The position numbers and the translations under genes are program-made. Under the pieces are notes generated by a model. The model saw nothing but the letters and a program-made list of their open reading frames with translations, was not told the origin of the DNA and did not search any database. From Desulfosporosinus lacus DSM 15449 (GTDB lineage: Bacteria; Bacillota; Desulfitobacteriia; Desulfitobacteriales; Desulfitobacteriaceae), in NCBI RefSeq assembly GCF_900129935.1, contig NZ_FQXJ01000018.1:1-64000 (forward strand): 64,000 bases of DNA, in the 5' to 3' direction. Within the stretch, counting starts at the first letter, position 1. Each line of letters begins with the position of its first letter. Of this stretch, positions 8,160 through 17,315 are shown in pieces.

Positions 8160-8612
8160 ATGCAAAAAATTTACTATCAAGCAAAACATTGTGATGGATG
8201 CCTAGCTTGTGAAGTTGCTTGTATCGAAAAGAAATCTCTGACTAAGAGTCTATTTATGGCAAAGATGGAACAACCCGTTCCTAAAGCAAGGATTAGTTTT
8301 GAGAAGTTCGGTAACCATTATTGGGCTTCGATATGTCAAAACTGTGTTGAGGCGATGTGTGTTGGGGCCTGTATGACCGGCGCAATGCAGTATTCCGAAA
8401 CAGGTGAAGTTGTTCACAATCTGGAGCAGTGTGTTGGCTGCTGGATGTGCGTTATGGTTTGTCCATTTGGTGCAGTCGTACCGCTTGAGGATGCTAAAAA
8501 GGTTAGTAAATGTGACTTGTGTAAGGATGAAAAAACCCCCCCTTGTGTTGTAGCATGTACGCGGAAGGCCCTATGTTATTGTACTCCGGAAGATTATGAA
8601 AACGAAGGTTGA
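8160..8612 (+). CDS. Four-cluster ferredoxin-like electron transfer subunit (module copy 1)
   Basis: A 150-residue protein of the HycB/DmsB type. Four cysteine groups are visible: Cys11-x2-Cys14-x2-Cys17-x3-Cys21 at the N terminus, CQNCVEAMCVGAC, CVGCWMCVMVC and CDLCKDEKTPPCVVAC. Four [4Fe-4S] clusters are therefore likely. It lacks a signal peptide and is presumably cytoplasmic. It starts 43 bp after the RACE gene and ends 10 bp before the flavoprotein. With the next three genes it forms a unit repeated at 23722-28081. Its probable role is moving electrons between the flavoprotein and the molybdenum subunit, which is inferred from the order only. Confidence 0.85.
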   Translation: MQKIYYQAKHCDGCLACEVACIEKKSLTKSLFMAKMEQPVPKARISFEKFGNHYWASICQNCVEAMCVGACMTGAMQYSETGEVVHNLEQCVGCWMCVMVCPFGAVVPLEDAKKVSKCDLCKDEKTPPCVVACTRKALCYCTPEDYENEG

Positions 8613-8622
8613 GGTGATGGGC

Positions 8623-9885
8623 ATGCGATATCTCATCATTGGTAATAGTGCTGCAGGAATCTTTGCGGCAGAAACAATCCGGGGATTAGACTCTAACGGG
8701 AAAATCACGATGATTTCCAAAGAAGATTGTTTGCCCTACTCGCGATGCCTGACTTCTTATTTTTTAGGGAAAGAAATTTCAGAAGAAGGCATGAATATTC
8801 GAAATAAGGACTTTTACACTCAAACAGGTATTGACTTTAGAGGGGGAAACGCTGAAAGGGTGGATTCAGATTATAAATGTGTCTGGTTAGACTCTGGGGA
8901 AAAGGTTGGCTATGATAAATTGCTGATTGCGACAGGTGCTTCTCCTTTTAGTCCACCCCTTGAGGGGAGTGACATGAAAGGCGTATTTCAGCTACGCACC
9001 TCAGCAGATGCCAAAGCAATGGCTGAGTTTGCACCGAAGGTAAAAACTGCGGTCGTCATGGGTGCAGGGCTCGTAGGTCTTAAAGGAGCCCATGGGCTTC
9101 ATGAACTTGGGATTAAGGTCATCGTTGTAGGGTCCGCGCCTTACCTTATGCGGTACTCGACGGATCCCGAATCATCAGAAATCCTAATAAGATTATTAGA
9201 AAATGACGGTTATCGTATACTGCTGAATACTAAAGCAGAGAGAATCCTCGGTGAAAGGAATTCTGAGGGACGGATGGCAGTCAGTGGTGTGGTTCTTAAT
9301 TCTGGTGAACATATTCCCTGCCAAATGGTTCTCAAGGCAATTGGCGTACGACCTAATGTTCAGTTGGTTGAAGGTAGTGGGGTATTCGTGAATAAAGGTA
9401 TTGTTGTTGATGAGGAAATGGAGACCCATGTCAAGGATATCTATGCTGCTGGTGATGTTGCTGAGGCGGATGATTTCTTACAGGGCGGAAAAAGCGTGAG
9501 TGCTTTATGGCCTACTGCTACAGAACAAGGAATTATTGCCGGCTATAATATGGCAGGTGTAAAGCGGAGCTACCCAGGCGCGCTGGCTTTAAATTCAGCT
9601 GTGATTTGCGGAGTGGGACTTATTTCCGCGGGAATCATGAATTTGCCTCCTGGAGAAGGCATTGTGCTAAAGGCAGTGGAACCAAAGCGAAATTTCTATC
9701 GTAAATTCGTGATCAAAGACGGTCGTTTGATTGGGATGATTATGGTCGGGAAAATCGAAGGAGCAGGTATCTTAAGTGGCTTGATTAGGAAGAAAGCAAA
9801 GGTTGACCTAAACTACCTAAACTATTTATTAACTAACCCAGTTAAATATCAAGGATACTTTCCGGTGGGCAAAGGGGGGGAGTAA
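8623..9885 (+). CDS. FAD-dependent NAD(P)H oxidoreductase subunit (module copy 1)
   Basis: A 420-residue two-dinucleotide-binding flavoprotein of the NADH oxidase/rubredoxin reductase/NirB N-domain type. The FAD site is YLIIGNSAAGIFAAE at the N terminus, the NAD(P) site is VVMGAGLVGLKGAHGL near residue 150, and the late FAD motif is IYAAGDVAEA. DCLPYSRCLTSY sits where the redox cysteine of CoA-disulfide-type enzymes is found. The start is ATG 8623 (MRYLII) behind GAGGTG; the earlier in-frame ATGs at 8596 and 8617 are less well placed. It likely links NAD(P)H to the iron-sulfur and molybdenum subunits of the same module. A close paralogue lies at 24185-25447. Confidence 0.88.
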   Translation: MRYLIIGNSAAGIFAAETIRGLDSNGKITMISKEDCLPYSRCLTSYFLGKEISEEGMNIRNKDFYTQTGIDFRGGNAERVDSDYKCVWLDSGEKVGYDKLLIATGASPFSPPLEGSDMKGVFQLRTSADAKAMAEFAPKVKTAVVMGAGLVGLKGAHGLHELGIKVIVVGSAPYLMRYSTDPESSEILIRLLENDGYRILLNTKAERILGERNSEGRMAVSGVVLNSGEHIPCQMVLKAIGVRPNVQLVEGSGVFVNKGIVVDEEMETHVKDIYAAGDVAEADDFLQGGKSVSALWPTATEQGIIAGYNMAGVKRSYPGALALNSAVICGVGLISAGIMNLPPGEGIVLKAVEPKRNFYRKFVIKDGRLIGMIMVGKIEGAGILSGLIRKKAKVDLNYLNYLLTNPVKYQGYFPVGKGGE

Positions 9886-9886
9886 A

Positions 9887-11971
9887 ATGGGCTTCTATGT
9901 TAGACCAAAATCCTTAGGCCTAAACAGTAAACCGCTAGAACCGGATGATAACTTAAGGACGTCTATTTGCTGCCTTTGTAACGGTGGGTGTGGGCTAAAA
10001 GTGAGTCTAGATCATGAGGGAAAAGTACAAGCGGTTTTCGGTGACTTGGATAATCCCTATAATAAGGGGAAAATTTGCGCCAAACCCATGGAAATTGCCC
10101 AGACCCTATACGGACCGTACCGTGTAGAGTATCCAATGAAAAAAGTAGACGGTAAGTTTGAAAGAATTACCTGGGATGAGGCTTTAAAGCTTATTGCCCA
10201 AAAATATAACCATTATATTCAAGAAAGTGGAACCGGATCTATTGTAGGTATTACCTCCAAAATTGGTGGTTCTTACAGTAAATTAGCTCATGTCATCTTC
10301 TCTAAGTTAACTGGTATGGTCAATTACGGAACAGGACCTATCTGTATGGAGTCGGAATTTAATGTGCGCAAAGAAATATTTGGTAATGGGTCTTCATCTG
10401 GACCTCTTTCGGATGTGGTAAAATCCAAAATCCTGCTGATTGTGGGTAATAATTGTGCCCAAACGAAAGCCGGACAGTTTCACTGGATTCTGGAAGCCAA
10501 GCGGCAAGGAACAAAGATAGTGGTTATTGATACACGTTTTACTGAGACCGCTCAGGTGGCAGACCGTTTTATCCAGATCAGACCGGGCACGGACGGGGCT
10601 TTGGGAATGGCCTTACTGAAGTTTATTATTGAAAATGATCTCTATGATCAATCCTTTGTCACTGAACACACTAATGGATTTGAACAATTGGCACAGGCAG
10701 TTGAGTCATTTTCCTTGGAGCGTGCAGCGGACATAACTGGGGTCCCTAGTAACGTTATTCAGGAATTAGCTCGTGATTTAGCTTCGCGCCAACCTGGTAT
10801 GCTTTTTGAAGGAAGGGGTATTGTCTGCGTCAATAATGCTGGTGCCTCAATTAGAGCATTTGAAGACCTAATGTCCATCCTGGGTAATGTTGGTAAAGAA
10901 GGAGCAGGAATTATTTCGCATATCAACAATTACGGAAGTGCAAAAGACCTTATTCCCAAAAAAGATGTTGTAAAATCTGATCGCAAGAGATCTGCAGAGG
11001 CCCTCTACCAAGCCATGGAAGAGGGGGAAATTAAGATGCTCTTTATTGCAGGAAATCCCTGTGTCAATTGGCCTGACAGCAGACGTATGACCAAGGCTAT
11101 CCAGGGATTGGATTTTGTCGTCAGCCATACTTTGTTTTTGGATGACTCAGCTATGCAAGCCGATATTGTTCTCCCTGCAACTCACTGGTTGGAGGAAGCA
11201 GGCGTACAGGCAAGTGTTCATCGGGTCTTGCAGTGGAAGGATCAAGCAGCAGCGACTTATGCTGAAGCGAGATCGGGTGGAGATTTGTTCCGCCAGTTGG
11301 CGAAGCATATGGGTTTAGAGACTTCGTATTTTCCAGACTCGCCCCAAAAAGCCTGGGAGCTGGAAAGAACCCATAATAAGAGCATTGAGGGCATTACAGT
11401 GGAACGTATGCGGAAAACGCCAGGTGGTGTGCACTTTCCGTGTTCGGAAGACGGGCAGGAAGCCGAACGTTTATACGAAAGCGGTGTATTCCCTACAACC
11501 TCCGGAAAAGTTGAATTGGCTAGAGCAAATGATATCGCCATAGAGTATATAGAGGTATTTGATTCCCCTGGTAATCAGGGGGTCAGCCGTGAGAAATACC
11601 CCTACCTCTTGAGTACAAATAAGGTAGCAAGCCACTACCATACAATTTGCCAATACAGCAATTGGGCTCGGGAAATGGAAAAACAACCCTACGTTGAAAT
11701 ACATCCTCAGACAGCAGCAGAGTTAGGAGTAATCGACGGGGAGCAAGTTAGATTAGAGACGGTAACGGGTTCCCTTGTTTTGTCGGCAAGAATTACCCTA
11801 AGTGTGCCAAGAGGGTACTTCTCTACCCAACCTTATTTCGGATTACATTCGCCTTATGGGCAAACACCGGCCAATTCTCTTTTCCCAGTAGCCGTCGATC
11901 CTGTCGGAGGGAATTTTGCTAATAAAAACATTATGTGTACTGCTAAAGCCGAAAGGGGGCAGGGACAATGA
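9887..11971 (+). CDS. Molybdopterin bis-MGD oxidoreductase catalytic subunit (module copy 1)
   Basis: A 694-residue member of the DMSO reductase superfamily. The N-terminal [4Fe-4S] site is Cys28-x2-Cys31-x3-Cys35-x28-Cys64. The molybdenum ligand is probably Cys153 in TGPICMESE, and not selenocysteine or serine. The C-terminal molydopterin-dinucleotide domain is visible around PYLLSTNKVASHYHT. There is no twin-arginine signal, so it should be cytoplasmic. The substrate is unknown; similarity of this kind spans formate dehydrogenases, thiosulfate/polysulfide reductases and others. It starts 1 bp after the flavoprotein and overlaps the next gene by 4 bp, so the four genes are tightly coupled. 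A near-copy lies at 25449-27530. Confidence 0.88.
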   Translation: MGFYVRPKSLGLNSKPLEPDDNLRTSICCLCNGGCGLKVSLDHEGKVQAVFGDLDNPYNKGKICAKPMEIAQTLYGPYRVEYPMKKVDGKFERITWDEALKLIAQKYNHYIQESGTGSIVGITSKIGGSYSKLAHVIFSKLTGMVNYGTGPICMESEFNVRKEIFGNGSSSGPLSDVVKSKILLIVGNNCAQTKAGQFHWILEAKRQGTKIVVIDTRFTETAQVADRFIQIRPGTDGALGMALLKFIIENDLYDQSFVTEHTNGFEQLAQAVESFSLERAADITGVPSNVIQELARDLASRQPGMLFEGRGIVCVNNAGASIRAFEDLMSILGNVGKEGAGIISHINNYGSAKDLIPKKDVVKSDRKRSAEALYQAMEEGEIKMLFIAGNPCVNWPDSRRMTKAIQGLDFVVSHTLFLDDSAMQADIVLPATHWLEEAGVQASVHRVLQWKDQAAATYAEARSGGDLFRQLAKHMGLETSYFPDSPQKAWELERTHNKSIEGITVERMRKTPGGVHFPCSEDGQEAERLYESGVFPTTSGKVELARANDIAIEYIEVFDSPGNQGVSREKYPYLLSTNKVASHYHTICQYSNWAREMEKQPYVEIHPQTAAELGVIDGEQVRLETVTGSLVLSARITLSVPRGYFSTQPYFGLHSPYGQTPANSLFPVAVDPVGGNFANKNIMCTAKAERGQGQ

Positions 11972-12561
11972 GTCAGTTGGCCATGTTAGTGGATGGATCA
12001 CGCTGCATCGCCTGTAAGAGCTGTTCCGTTGCCTGTATGCAGGAAAATGGTCTGCAGAGCAATTCCTGGTTAAGGGTAAGGCGGCGGGAACTATTAACAG
12101 ATCATTTGGTCAGATACTATAATCCTCAGTCCTGCCGACACTGTGCAGATCCCATTTGCCTCTCGGTTTGTCCGGTTGGTGCAATTAAGCGTGGCGATGA
12201 TGGATTTGTTATCCACGATGTTGAATGTTGTATTGGCTGTCAGGTCTGTGTAACAGCTTGCTCATATAGCGGAATAAAGATTATGACGAACGGGAAAGTA
12301 GGGAAATGTTCATTTTGCAGTCATCTTTTACAACAGGGCAAAGAACCTGCGTGTGTAACCGTTTGCCCTGTTGATGCTCGGGTTTTCGGTGAACGAGAAG
12401 AGCTTATTCGTGAAGCCGGTTTACGTATGACAAATTTGGCATCAAGGGGTATAAGTGTACATCTGGAAGGTACAGAAAAAGAACTGACTAATGTATTATA
12501 CCTTTTAAATAACACTGCGACTCAGACTATAGGTGATTCTAAGGAAGAAGTTAAGGCCTAG
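11968..12561 (+). CDS. DmsB/HycB-type 4x[4Fe-4S] electron transfer subunit (module copy 1)
   Basis: A 197-residue protein with four cysteine clusters: CIACKSCSVAC near residue 14, CRHCADPICLSVC, CIGCQVCVTAC and CSFCSHLLQQGKEPACVTVC. This is the classic small subunit of molybdopterin oxidoreductases. It overlaps the catalytic subunit by 4 bp (ATGA) and so is translationally coupled. No membrane anchor subunit follows, which supports a soluble NAD(P)H- or ferredoxin-linked complex over a respiratory membrane enzyme. The C-terminal 30 residues beyond the ferredoxin core are longer than in the paralogue at 27527-28081. Confidence 0.9.
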   Translation: MSQLAMLVDGSRCIACKSCSVACMQENGLQSNSWLRVRRRELLTDHLVRYYNPQSCRHCADPICLSVCPVGAIKRGDDGFVIHDVECCIGCQVCVTACSYSGIKIMTNGKVGKCSFCSHLLQQGKEPACVTVCPVDARVFGEREELIREAGLRMTNLASRGISVHLEGTEKELTNVLYLLNNTATQTIGDSKEEVKA

Positions 12562-12692
12562 GCGTTGCGCGTCAATATCTTTAAGGAGCAAATCTTCACA
12601 AAATGATGAGGAGTTTGAGCTTGTATAAAGTGAAACGGCCAAATACTTGGTGAATTTCATGATCCTATTTAAGAATATGAGGAGGAGTAGTT

Positions 12693-14348
12693 ATGAGGAA
12701 AAAGGTGTTAATCGTAGGTGGTGTAGCTGGTGGAGCCTCAGTAGCAGCAAGACTTAGACGACTCGATGAAAATGCTGAAATAATTATGTTTGAAAGGGAC
12801 GAGTATATTTCCTTTGCGAATTGTGGTTTGCCGTATTACATTGGGGGATCAATCAAGGAAAGAGACAATCTTCTAGTGCAAACCCCTGAAGGGATGAAGA
12901 ATCGATTTAACATAGATGTACGAATTAACAGTGAGGTTATTTGCATAGATACTCATCAAATGGTAGTAAAAGTAAGAAGTGAAGAACGTGGTGAGTATAA
13001 AGAACCGTATGACTATCTAGTTTTATCTCCTGGAGCAAGAGCAATCAAACCTAATATAGAAGGTATAGACAGTCAGAAAATCTTTACTTTAAGAAATATA
13101 CGGGATACGGATAAGATTAAAACCTATGTGAGCGAAAATGAAATTAATAGTGCAGTAGTTATTGGTGGTGGCTTTGTCGGAGTTGAAATGGCCGAAAATT
13201 TGAAGCAAAGAGGGCTTGAAGTTGCTTTAGTAGAGGCAGCTCCTCATATACTGGCAACCTTTGATTCAGATATTGTGGTAGCGGTCGAAAAGGAGCTTTC
13301 GGACAATGGCGTTAAAGTAATTTTAAATGACGGAGTAAAAGCGTTTAAAGATGAGGAGAGCAGCGTTGAAATAACCTTAAATAGTGGCAAAAAATTGCAT
13401 GCAAATTTAGTCATTTTGGCCATAGGTGTTATACCGGATACTGAATTTCTCGAGGAGAGCGGAATTAAGCTTGGAACCAAGGGACACATATTAGTCAATG
13501 AAAAAATGGAAACAAATGCTGCCAATGTATTGGCAGTAGGAGATGCCATTGAAGTCGTCGATTTTGTAAATAGGCTAAATTCAACAGTTCCGTTAGCTGG
13601 ACCGGCAAATAAGCAAGGGAGAATTGCGGCAGACAATATTGCAGGCTTAGGCACTACTTACAAGGGTACACAGGGTACCTCAATTATTAAGGTTTTTAAA
13701 TTAACCGCCGCTTGTACGGGTAATAATCAAAGAACTTTAAATAGATTGAATATGTCTAATAAAACGATTACTATTCATCCCTTCTCGCATGCAACCTATT
13801 ATCCAGGAGCCCAGATGTTGACCTTAAAGCTGATTTTCAATGAGGAAGGTAAAATACTAGGGGCTCAAGGTGTTGGCAATGATGGCGTGGATAAAAGAAT
13901 GGACGTCATAGCGACAGTGATTAGACTGGGTGGAACCGTCACAGATTTATCTGAGTTAGAACTCTGCTATGCACCTCCATTTTCTTCAGCTAGAGATCCG
14001 GTCAATCTGGCGGGCTATGTTGCTGAGAATGTTTTAGCTGGCAGAGTGGAGATTCTTACAGCTGAGCAATTTAGGGCTTATCCAAAAGAAAACACGATAC
14101 TATTAGATGTGCGTACTGAAAAGGAAGTTAGTAAAAAAGGATACATCGAGGGAGCTGTCAACATACCTGTAGATAGCCTCAGAGAAAGAATAGGAGAGCT
14201 TGATAAGGGTAAAGAGATCCTCGAATATTGTCAAATTGGCCTGAGAGGATATGTAGCTGCTCGATTTTTAACTCAAAACGGCTTTAAAGTCAAGAACTTA
14301 GATGGAGGGTATGTATCTGTTTTAAGATCAAAATACAAGCGGAATTGA
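12693..14348 (+). CDS. CoA-disulfide/persulfide reductase with C-terminal rhodanese domain
   Basis: A 551-residue fusion. The first 450 residues form a CoA-disulfide reductase-type flavoprotein: FAD motif VGGVAGGASVAARLRR, redox Cys44 in SFANCGLPYYIGG, NAD(P)H motif VVIGGGFVGVEMAENL and the dimerisation domain with CYAPPFSSARDPVN. The last 90 residues are a rhodanese domain with active-site Cys513 in CQIGLRG. Fusions of this kind (CoADR-RHD, Npsr) reduce CoA persulfide, polysulfide or CoA disulfide using NAD(P)H, with the rhodanese carrying sulfane sulfur. It lies 131 bp after the molybdopterin module in the same direction, behind GAGGAGGAG, and may share the transcript. This is one of the reasons to suspect sulfur chemistry in this region. 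Confidence 0.9.
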   Translation: MRKKVLIVGGVAGGASVAARLRRLDENAEIIMFERDEYISFANCGLPYYIGGSIKERDNLLVQTPEGMKNRFNIDVRINSEVICIDTHQMVVKVRSEERGEYKEPYDYLVLSPGARAIKPNIEGIDSQKIFTLRNIRDTDKIKTYVSENEINSAVVIGGGFVGVEMAENLKQRGLEVALVEAAPHILATFDSDIVVAVEKELSDNGVKVILNDGVKAFKDEESSVEITLNSGKKLHANLVILAIGVIPDTEFLEESGIKLGTKGHILVNEKMETNAANVLAVGDAIEVVDFVNRLNSTVPLAGPANKQGRIAADNIAGLGTTYKGTQGTSIIKVFKLTAACTGNNQRTLNRLNMSNKTITIHPFSHATYYPGAQMLTLKLIFNEEGKILGAQGVGNDGVDKRMDVIATVIRLGGTVTDLSELELCYAPPFSSARDPVNLAGYVAENVLAGRVEILTAEQFRAYPKENTILLDVRTEKEVSKKGYIEGAVNIPVDSLRERIGELDKGKEILEYCQIGLRGYVAARFLTQNGFKVKNLDGGYVSVLRSKYKRN

Positions 14349-14522
14349 GGTCAATAATTCGATTACTTAATTTGTCACGTACTAATGTTTCTACCCTTGT
14401 GCGTTTCGTGGCATAAATTATAATAATAGTTTTTGCAGAACAAAGGGGTGTATATGCAGTGAGGTCAACAATAGTTTCAAAATATCTAGAGTAAAGGACA
14501 TTACAGAAGGGAGGGCATCGTA

Positions 14523-14651
14523 ATGGGTCTAAAAGTAAAAGTTTCGAATTTTTTTATTGATAACCATGGTCCGGAATTGTTGTTAATTATTTCAAGTGTT
14601 GTGATAGTAGTACTCATGATTCAAGACGTAATATCGGTAGTCCGACCATGA
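14523..14651 (+). CDS. Small single-span membrane protein, unknown function
   Basis: A 42-residue open frame behind a strong box (AAGGGAGGG, 8 bp before the ATG). The first 18 residues are polar to basic (MGLKVKVSNFFIDNHGPE). They are followed by one hydrophobic helix (LLLIISSVVIVVLMI) and a short tail. I do not recognise the family. It sits 174 bp after the rhodanese-fused reductase and is followed by a bidirectional terminator, so it could be the last gene of that transcript. The main support is the ribosome binding site together with a clean membrane segment. Confidence 0.55.
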   Translation: MGLKVKVSNFFIDNHGPELLLIISSVVIVVLMIQDVISVVRP

Positions 14652-14709
14652 ATTAAACAACAGTCTTGACACCCTTCAAGAGTGATTTCTGAAAAACATA
14701 GAATACAAC

Positions 14710-14755
14710 AAAACCCCCGTTCCCTAGCATCCAATGCGCTAGGGAGCGGGGGTTT
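14710..14755. terminator. Bidirectional terminator between convergent operons
   Basis: A 15-bp stem (CCCCCGTTCCCTAGC with GCTAGGGAGCGGGGG, one G-T wobble) is flanked by AAAA on one side and TTTT on the other. It can end the plus-strand methyltransferase/redox transcript and the minus-strand Hdr transcript. Confidence 0.9.
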
Positions 14756-14767
14756 TCAGAATAACAA

Positions 14768-15649
14768 TTATGCTAGTGTTAACTTCTCTCGCCAGGGAAA
14801 AGAATTGACTAACATTTTGTGTAATCCGACTTCCTTAACTGTGTACCCTAAGGCTAATCCTATGAGTTGAGTAAAAAATACCACGGGTATTTGCTTACCT
14901 TTTGCCTGTAGTGCGTGGAGCCGGAACTCCAGATTAGAATGACATAGCGGGCAAGCAACCGCAATAACATCTGCTCCAGAGGCTATGGCTTGACGCAGGA
15001 CTTCATCCGTTCTTAAGTTAGCCAGATCGGGACCGCAGAGAGAATGGCTTCCACCGCAACATTCACTCTTATGAGACCAGTCCCTCACATCTGCACCCAG
15101 AGCTCCCAGAAGGTTATCCATACTTTGAGGATTTTCAGAGCTGTCAGATTCGGGATCAGACTCGGAATTGGGTCTTACCGTTAAGCATCCATAATAGCAT
15201 ACAACTTTTAAATCTGTGAAACGGTACTTCGAACTTTGTTTGATGCTCTTCGAAATGGAAAGATCGGATAACAACTCTAGTATATGAATAACACTGACTG
15301 CTTGGACCCCTGCTAAACTTTCTCCAACCAATTGACTAGCTAATTGGCGTTTCTGAGGATCTTGAAGTTCAAGGCTTGATCGTTTTAGATTACTGTAACA
15401 AGCGGCACACGGAGCGGTAACGGTATTAAAACCACTCTTGCCAACAAGATGCAAGTTCCTTGCGCCTAAGGTTAGGTTGAGCGAATGATCAATACTGTGA
15501 GCTGACGTTGCTCCACAACAATTCCAATCGTTTGGCTCCTGCAAATTAATTCCGACTTTGCCACATACAAGTCGAGTGGAGGTATCAAAAGGCTTTGCTA
15601 AGCCATGAAGTGAGCAACCAGGAAAATAAGATACAGTTTTACTTGCCAT
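14768..15649 (-). CDS. HdrB-like CCG-domain protein (sHdrB2 position)
   Basis: A 293-residue protein related to heterodisulfide reductase subunit B. Two CCG-type cysteine sets are visible: Cys12 (PGCSLHG), NCCGAT and APCAACYSN in the N-terminal half, then YYGC, ECCGGSH and CPLCHSN in the C-terminal half. These are the ligands of the noncubane [4Fe-4S] clusters in HdrB. It is the last of five Hdr-like genes, its start overlapping the preceding C-type gene by 11 bp. In methanogens HdrB reduces CoM-S-S-CoB. In bacteria such subunits act in sulfur transfer/oxidation (sHdr) or flavin-based bifurcation. Length is normal. Confidence 0.88.
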   Translation of the reverse strand: MASKTVSYFPGCSLHGLAKPFDTSTRLVCGKVGINLQEPNDWNCCGATSAHSIDHSLNLTLGARNLHLVGKSGFNTVTAPCAACYSNLKRSSLELQDPQKRQLASQLVGESLAGVQAVSVIHILELLSDLSISKSIKQSSKYRFTDLKVVCYYGCLTVRPNSESDPESDSSENPQSMDNLLGALGADVRDWSHKSECCGGSHSLCGPDLANLRTDEVLRQAIASGADVIAVACPLCHSNLEFRLHALQAKGKQIPVVFFTQLIGLALGYTVKEVGLHKMLVNSFPWREKLTLA

Positions 15650-16196
15650 GGCCTTTGCTCCCTCCTTTCTCTACTCTTTTTATTGCAAGACGATAGGATT
15701 TATCTGGTCTGTGTGGAGGTTTGATATCTACTCTCATGCGAGTTATGAGATCTTTCATCAGTTTTAACGGTGGCAGTGGTGTGCCTTTCAAAGTTAATGC
15801 CATGGTTAACATTGATTCATGCGATCTTCCAAAGGCCTTTACTTGTTTAATGTATAATTTATGGAATTGTATCTGTTCATTTGACTTAGTGGTAGATTCT
15901 ACACATGCCATCTCTCTTAACGTGTCCATTAAACTAGTAGTCTTAATTTTTGCTGGACAACGGTCCTCACATATATGGCAGGATACGCACATCCATATCG
16001 CCCGGCTGTCTAACAGAATTTTGCGCTGATTAAGCTTAATTAATTGGATAATTTGGCGCGGACCATACTCCATAAGCTCAATTCCACTGCATCCTCCCGT
16101 ACAAGTGCCGCATTGTATACAGGCATCCATGTTCACATCACAGAGATCCTCTACTTCAGTTTGCAATGTGGAATTACCGGTTATTACCATAGTCAT
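15639..16196 (-). CDS. HdrC-like [4Fe-4S] protein (sHdrC2 position)
   Basis: A 185-residue protein with two classical [4Fe-4S] motifs: Cys26-x2-Cys29-x2-Cys32-x3-Cys36 (CIQCGTCTGGC) and Cys70-x2-Cys73-x2-Cys76-x3-Cys80 (CVSCHICEDRC). This is the HdrC pattern of an electron-wire subunit pairing with HdrB. The start is supported by GGGAGGG 6 bp upstream. It begins 30 bp after the HdrA-like gene and overlaps the following B-type gene by 11 bp, which indicates a coupled C-B pair. Confidence 0.88.
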   Translation of the reverse strand: MTMVITGNSTLQTEVEDLCDVNMDACIQCGTCTGGCSGIELMEYGPRQIIQLIKLNQRKILLDSRAIWMCVSCHICEDRCPAKIKTTSLMDTLREMACVESTTKSNEQIQFHKLYIKQVKAFGRSHESMLTMALTLKGTPLPPLKLMKDLITRMRVDIKPPHRPDKSYRLAIKRVEKGGSKGHGK

Positions 16197-16226
16197 CGGA
16201 GACCCTCCCTTCCCATTAATCCCCCA

Positions 16227-17264
16227 TTACTTTGCGGCTCCCCGATTGGATTGAAGATAACCTAAAACTCCAGCTGCGGCTGCACTGCCTTGATTTAATG
16301 CATCTTTAACATCACAAGGAAAACCACAGGCACCAGCATAGAATATACCTTTTGTTAGGCTCATTGGATTTTCACTTTCCGCCATTGGGATTGGTAAGAT
16401 AAAACCATTAGTATCAAGTTTACCCCCAACCTGACTGACCAGTGAGTTAGTACTTTGACTTGGAACCATTGCCGTTGCTAGTACTACCAGATCGGCTTCC
16501 AATTCCAAAGGAACACCCATCAATGTATCTTCCGCTCGAATCAACAATCTGCCATTGGTAGGTATCACTTTTCCTACTCTGCCGCGAATATACTTTACGT
16601 GTTGATTTTCCATTGCTCCACGGACGAATTCTTCTCCGTTCTTAAAGTTAGATCGTATATCCATATAGAACACATACACTTGGGCTTTTGGTTGAGCTTT
16701 CTTTAGTTCCAAAGCCTGTTTGGCGGTGTACATACAACATATTTTTGAACAATAAGGCATTCCTTTGCTCCGGTCACGTGAACCTACGCATTTTATAAAC
16801 ACGGCAGTCTTAATAGGCCTCTTTAAAATTGCCTCTTCCTGATGTTCAAAATCAATACCTGTAATGACTCCAGGATAACGTCCGTATCCATATTCGCCAT
16901 ATTTCTTGCCATTAAAATTATCGAATCCGGTTGCGATGACAGCGGCGGTGAATATCTGCTCTTTTGGATTTCCAGAGCTTAAAAAACTTGCTATAATAGT
17001 GCCATCAGCCTGCTGGAGTTTGTCAACTTCAGTACCTAACATCACAGTAATCTTAGAATTTTCTTTGATAATCTGGGCTTTTTGTTTAACTAAAGTTGAC
17101 CCGACTGTGAGATCCGGAAACAAAGCGCCATATTCTTTCACATGACCTCCAAGACTCTTGTCCTTATCAACCAAGGCAACTTCCCTTCCAGAGGCAGCTA
17201 TATCTATGGCAGCCTGCATGCCAGCAACCCCTCCGCCGATAACCAGTACACCCTCATTAAGCAT
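16227..17264 (-). CDS. Short HdrA-like flavoprotein (sHdrA type)
   Basis: A 345-residue FAD protein. The N-terminal dinucleotide fold is LVIGGGVAGMQAAIDIA. The HdrA-specific iron-sulfur region is Cys159 (IKCVGSRDR) with Cys172, Cys176 and Cys177 (YCSKICC), and the late FAD motif is GIFYAGACGFP. It is about half the length of methanogen HdrA (about 650) and lacks the extra ferredoxin domains, as sHdrA proteins do. I prefer the second ATG at 17264 because AAGGAG sits 8 bp before it and only 1-2 bp before the ATG at 17270. It lies in the centre of the C1-B1-A-C2-B2 order. Confidence 0.85.
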   Translation of the reverse strand: MLNEGVLVIGGGVAGMQAAIDIAASGREVALVDKDKSLGGHVKEYGALFPDLTVGSTLVKQKAQIIKENSKITVMLGTEVDKLQQADGTIIASFLSSGNPKEQIFTAAVIATGFDNFNGKKYGEYGYGRYPGVITGIDFEHQEEAILKRPIKTAVFIKCVGSRDRSKGMPYCSKICCMYTAKQALELKKAQPKAQVYVFYMDIRSNFKNGEEFVRGAMENQHVKYIRGRVGKVIPTNGRLLIRAEDTLMGVPLELEADLVVLATAMVPSQSTNSLVSQVGGKLDTNGFILPIPMAESENPMSLTKGIFYAGACGFPCDVKDALNQGSAAAAGVLGYLQSNRGAAK

Positions 17265-17315
17265 TTTCATGCTCCTTTCACCTTGAATTTAAGAGAAGGG
17301 TAAATATCCCACACT

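Noticed and set aside
14400-14440. TGGCATAAATTATAATAATAGTTT then TTGCA as another sigma-54 promoter
   Set aside because: The GG-to-GC spacing is far from the required 10 bp.
14687-14870. Plus-strand open frame across the bidirectional terminator
   Set aside because: It spans the terminator and is antisense to the end of the HdrB-like gene.
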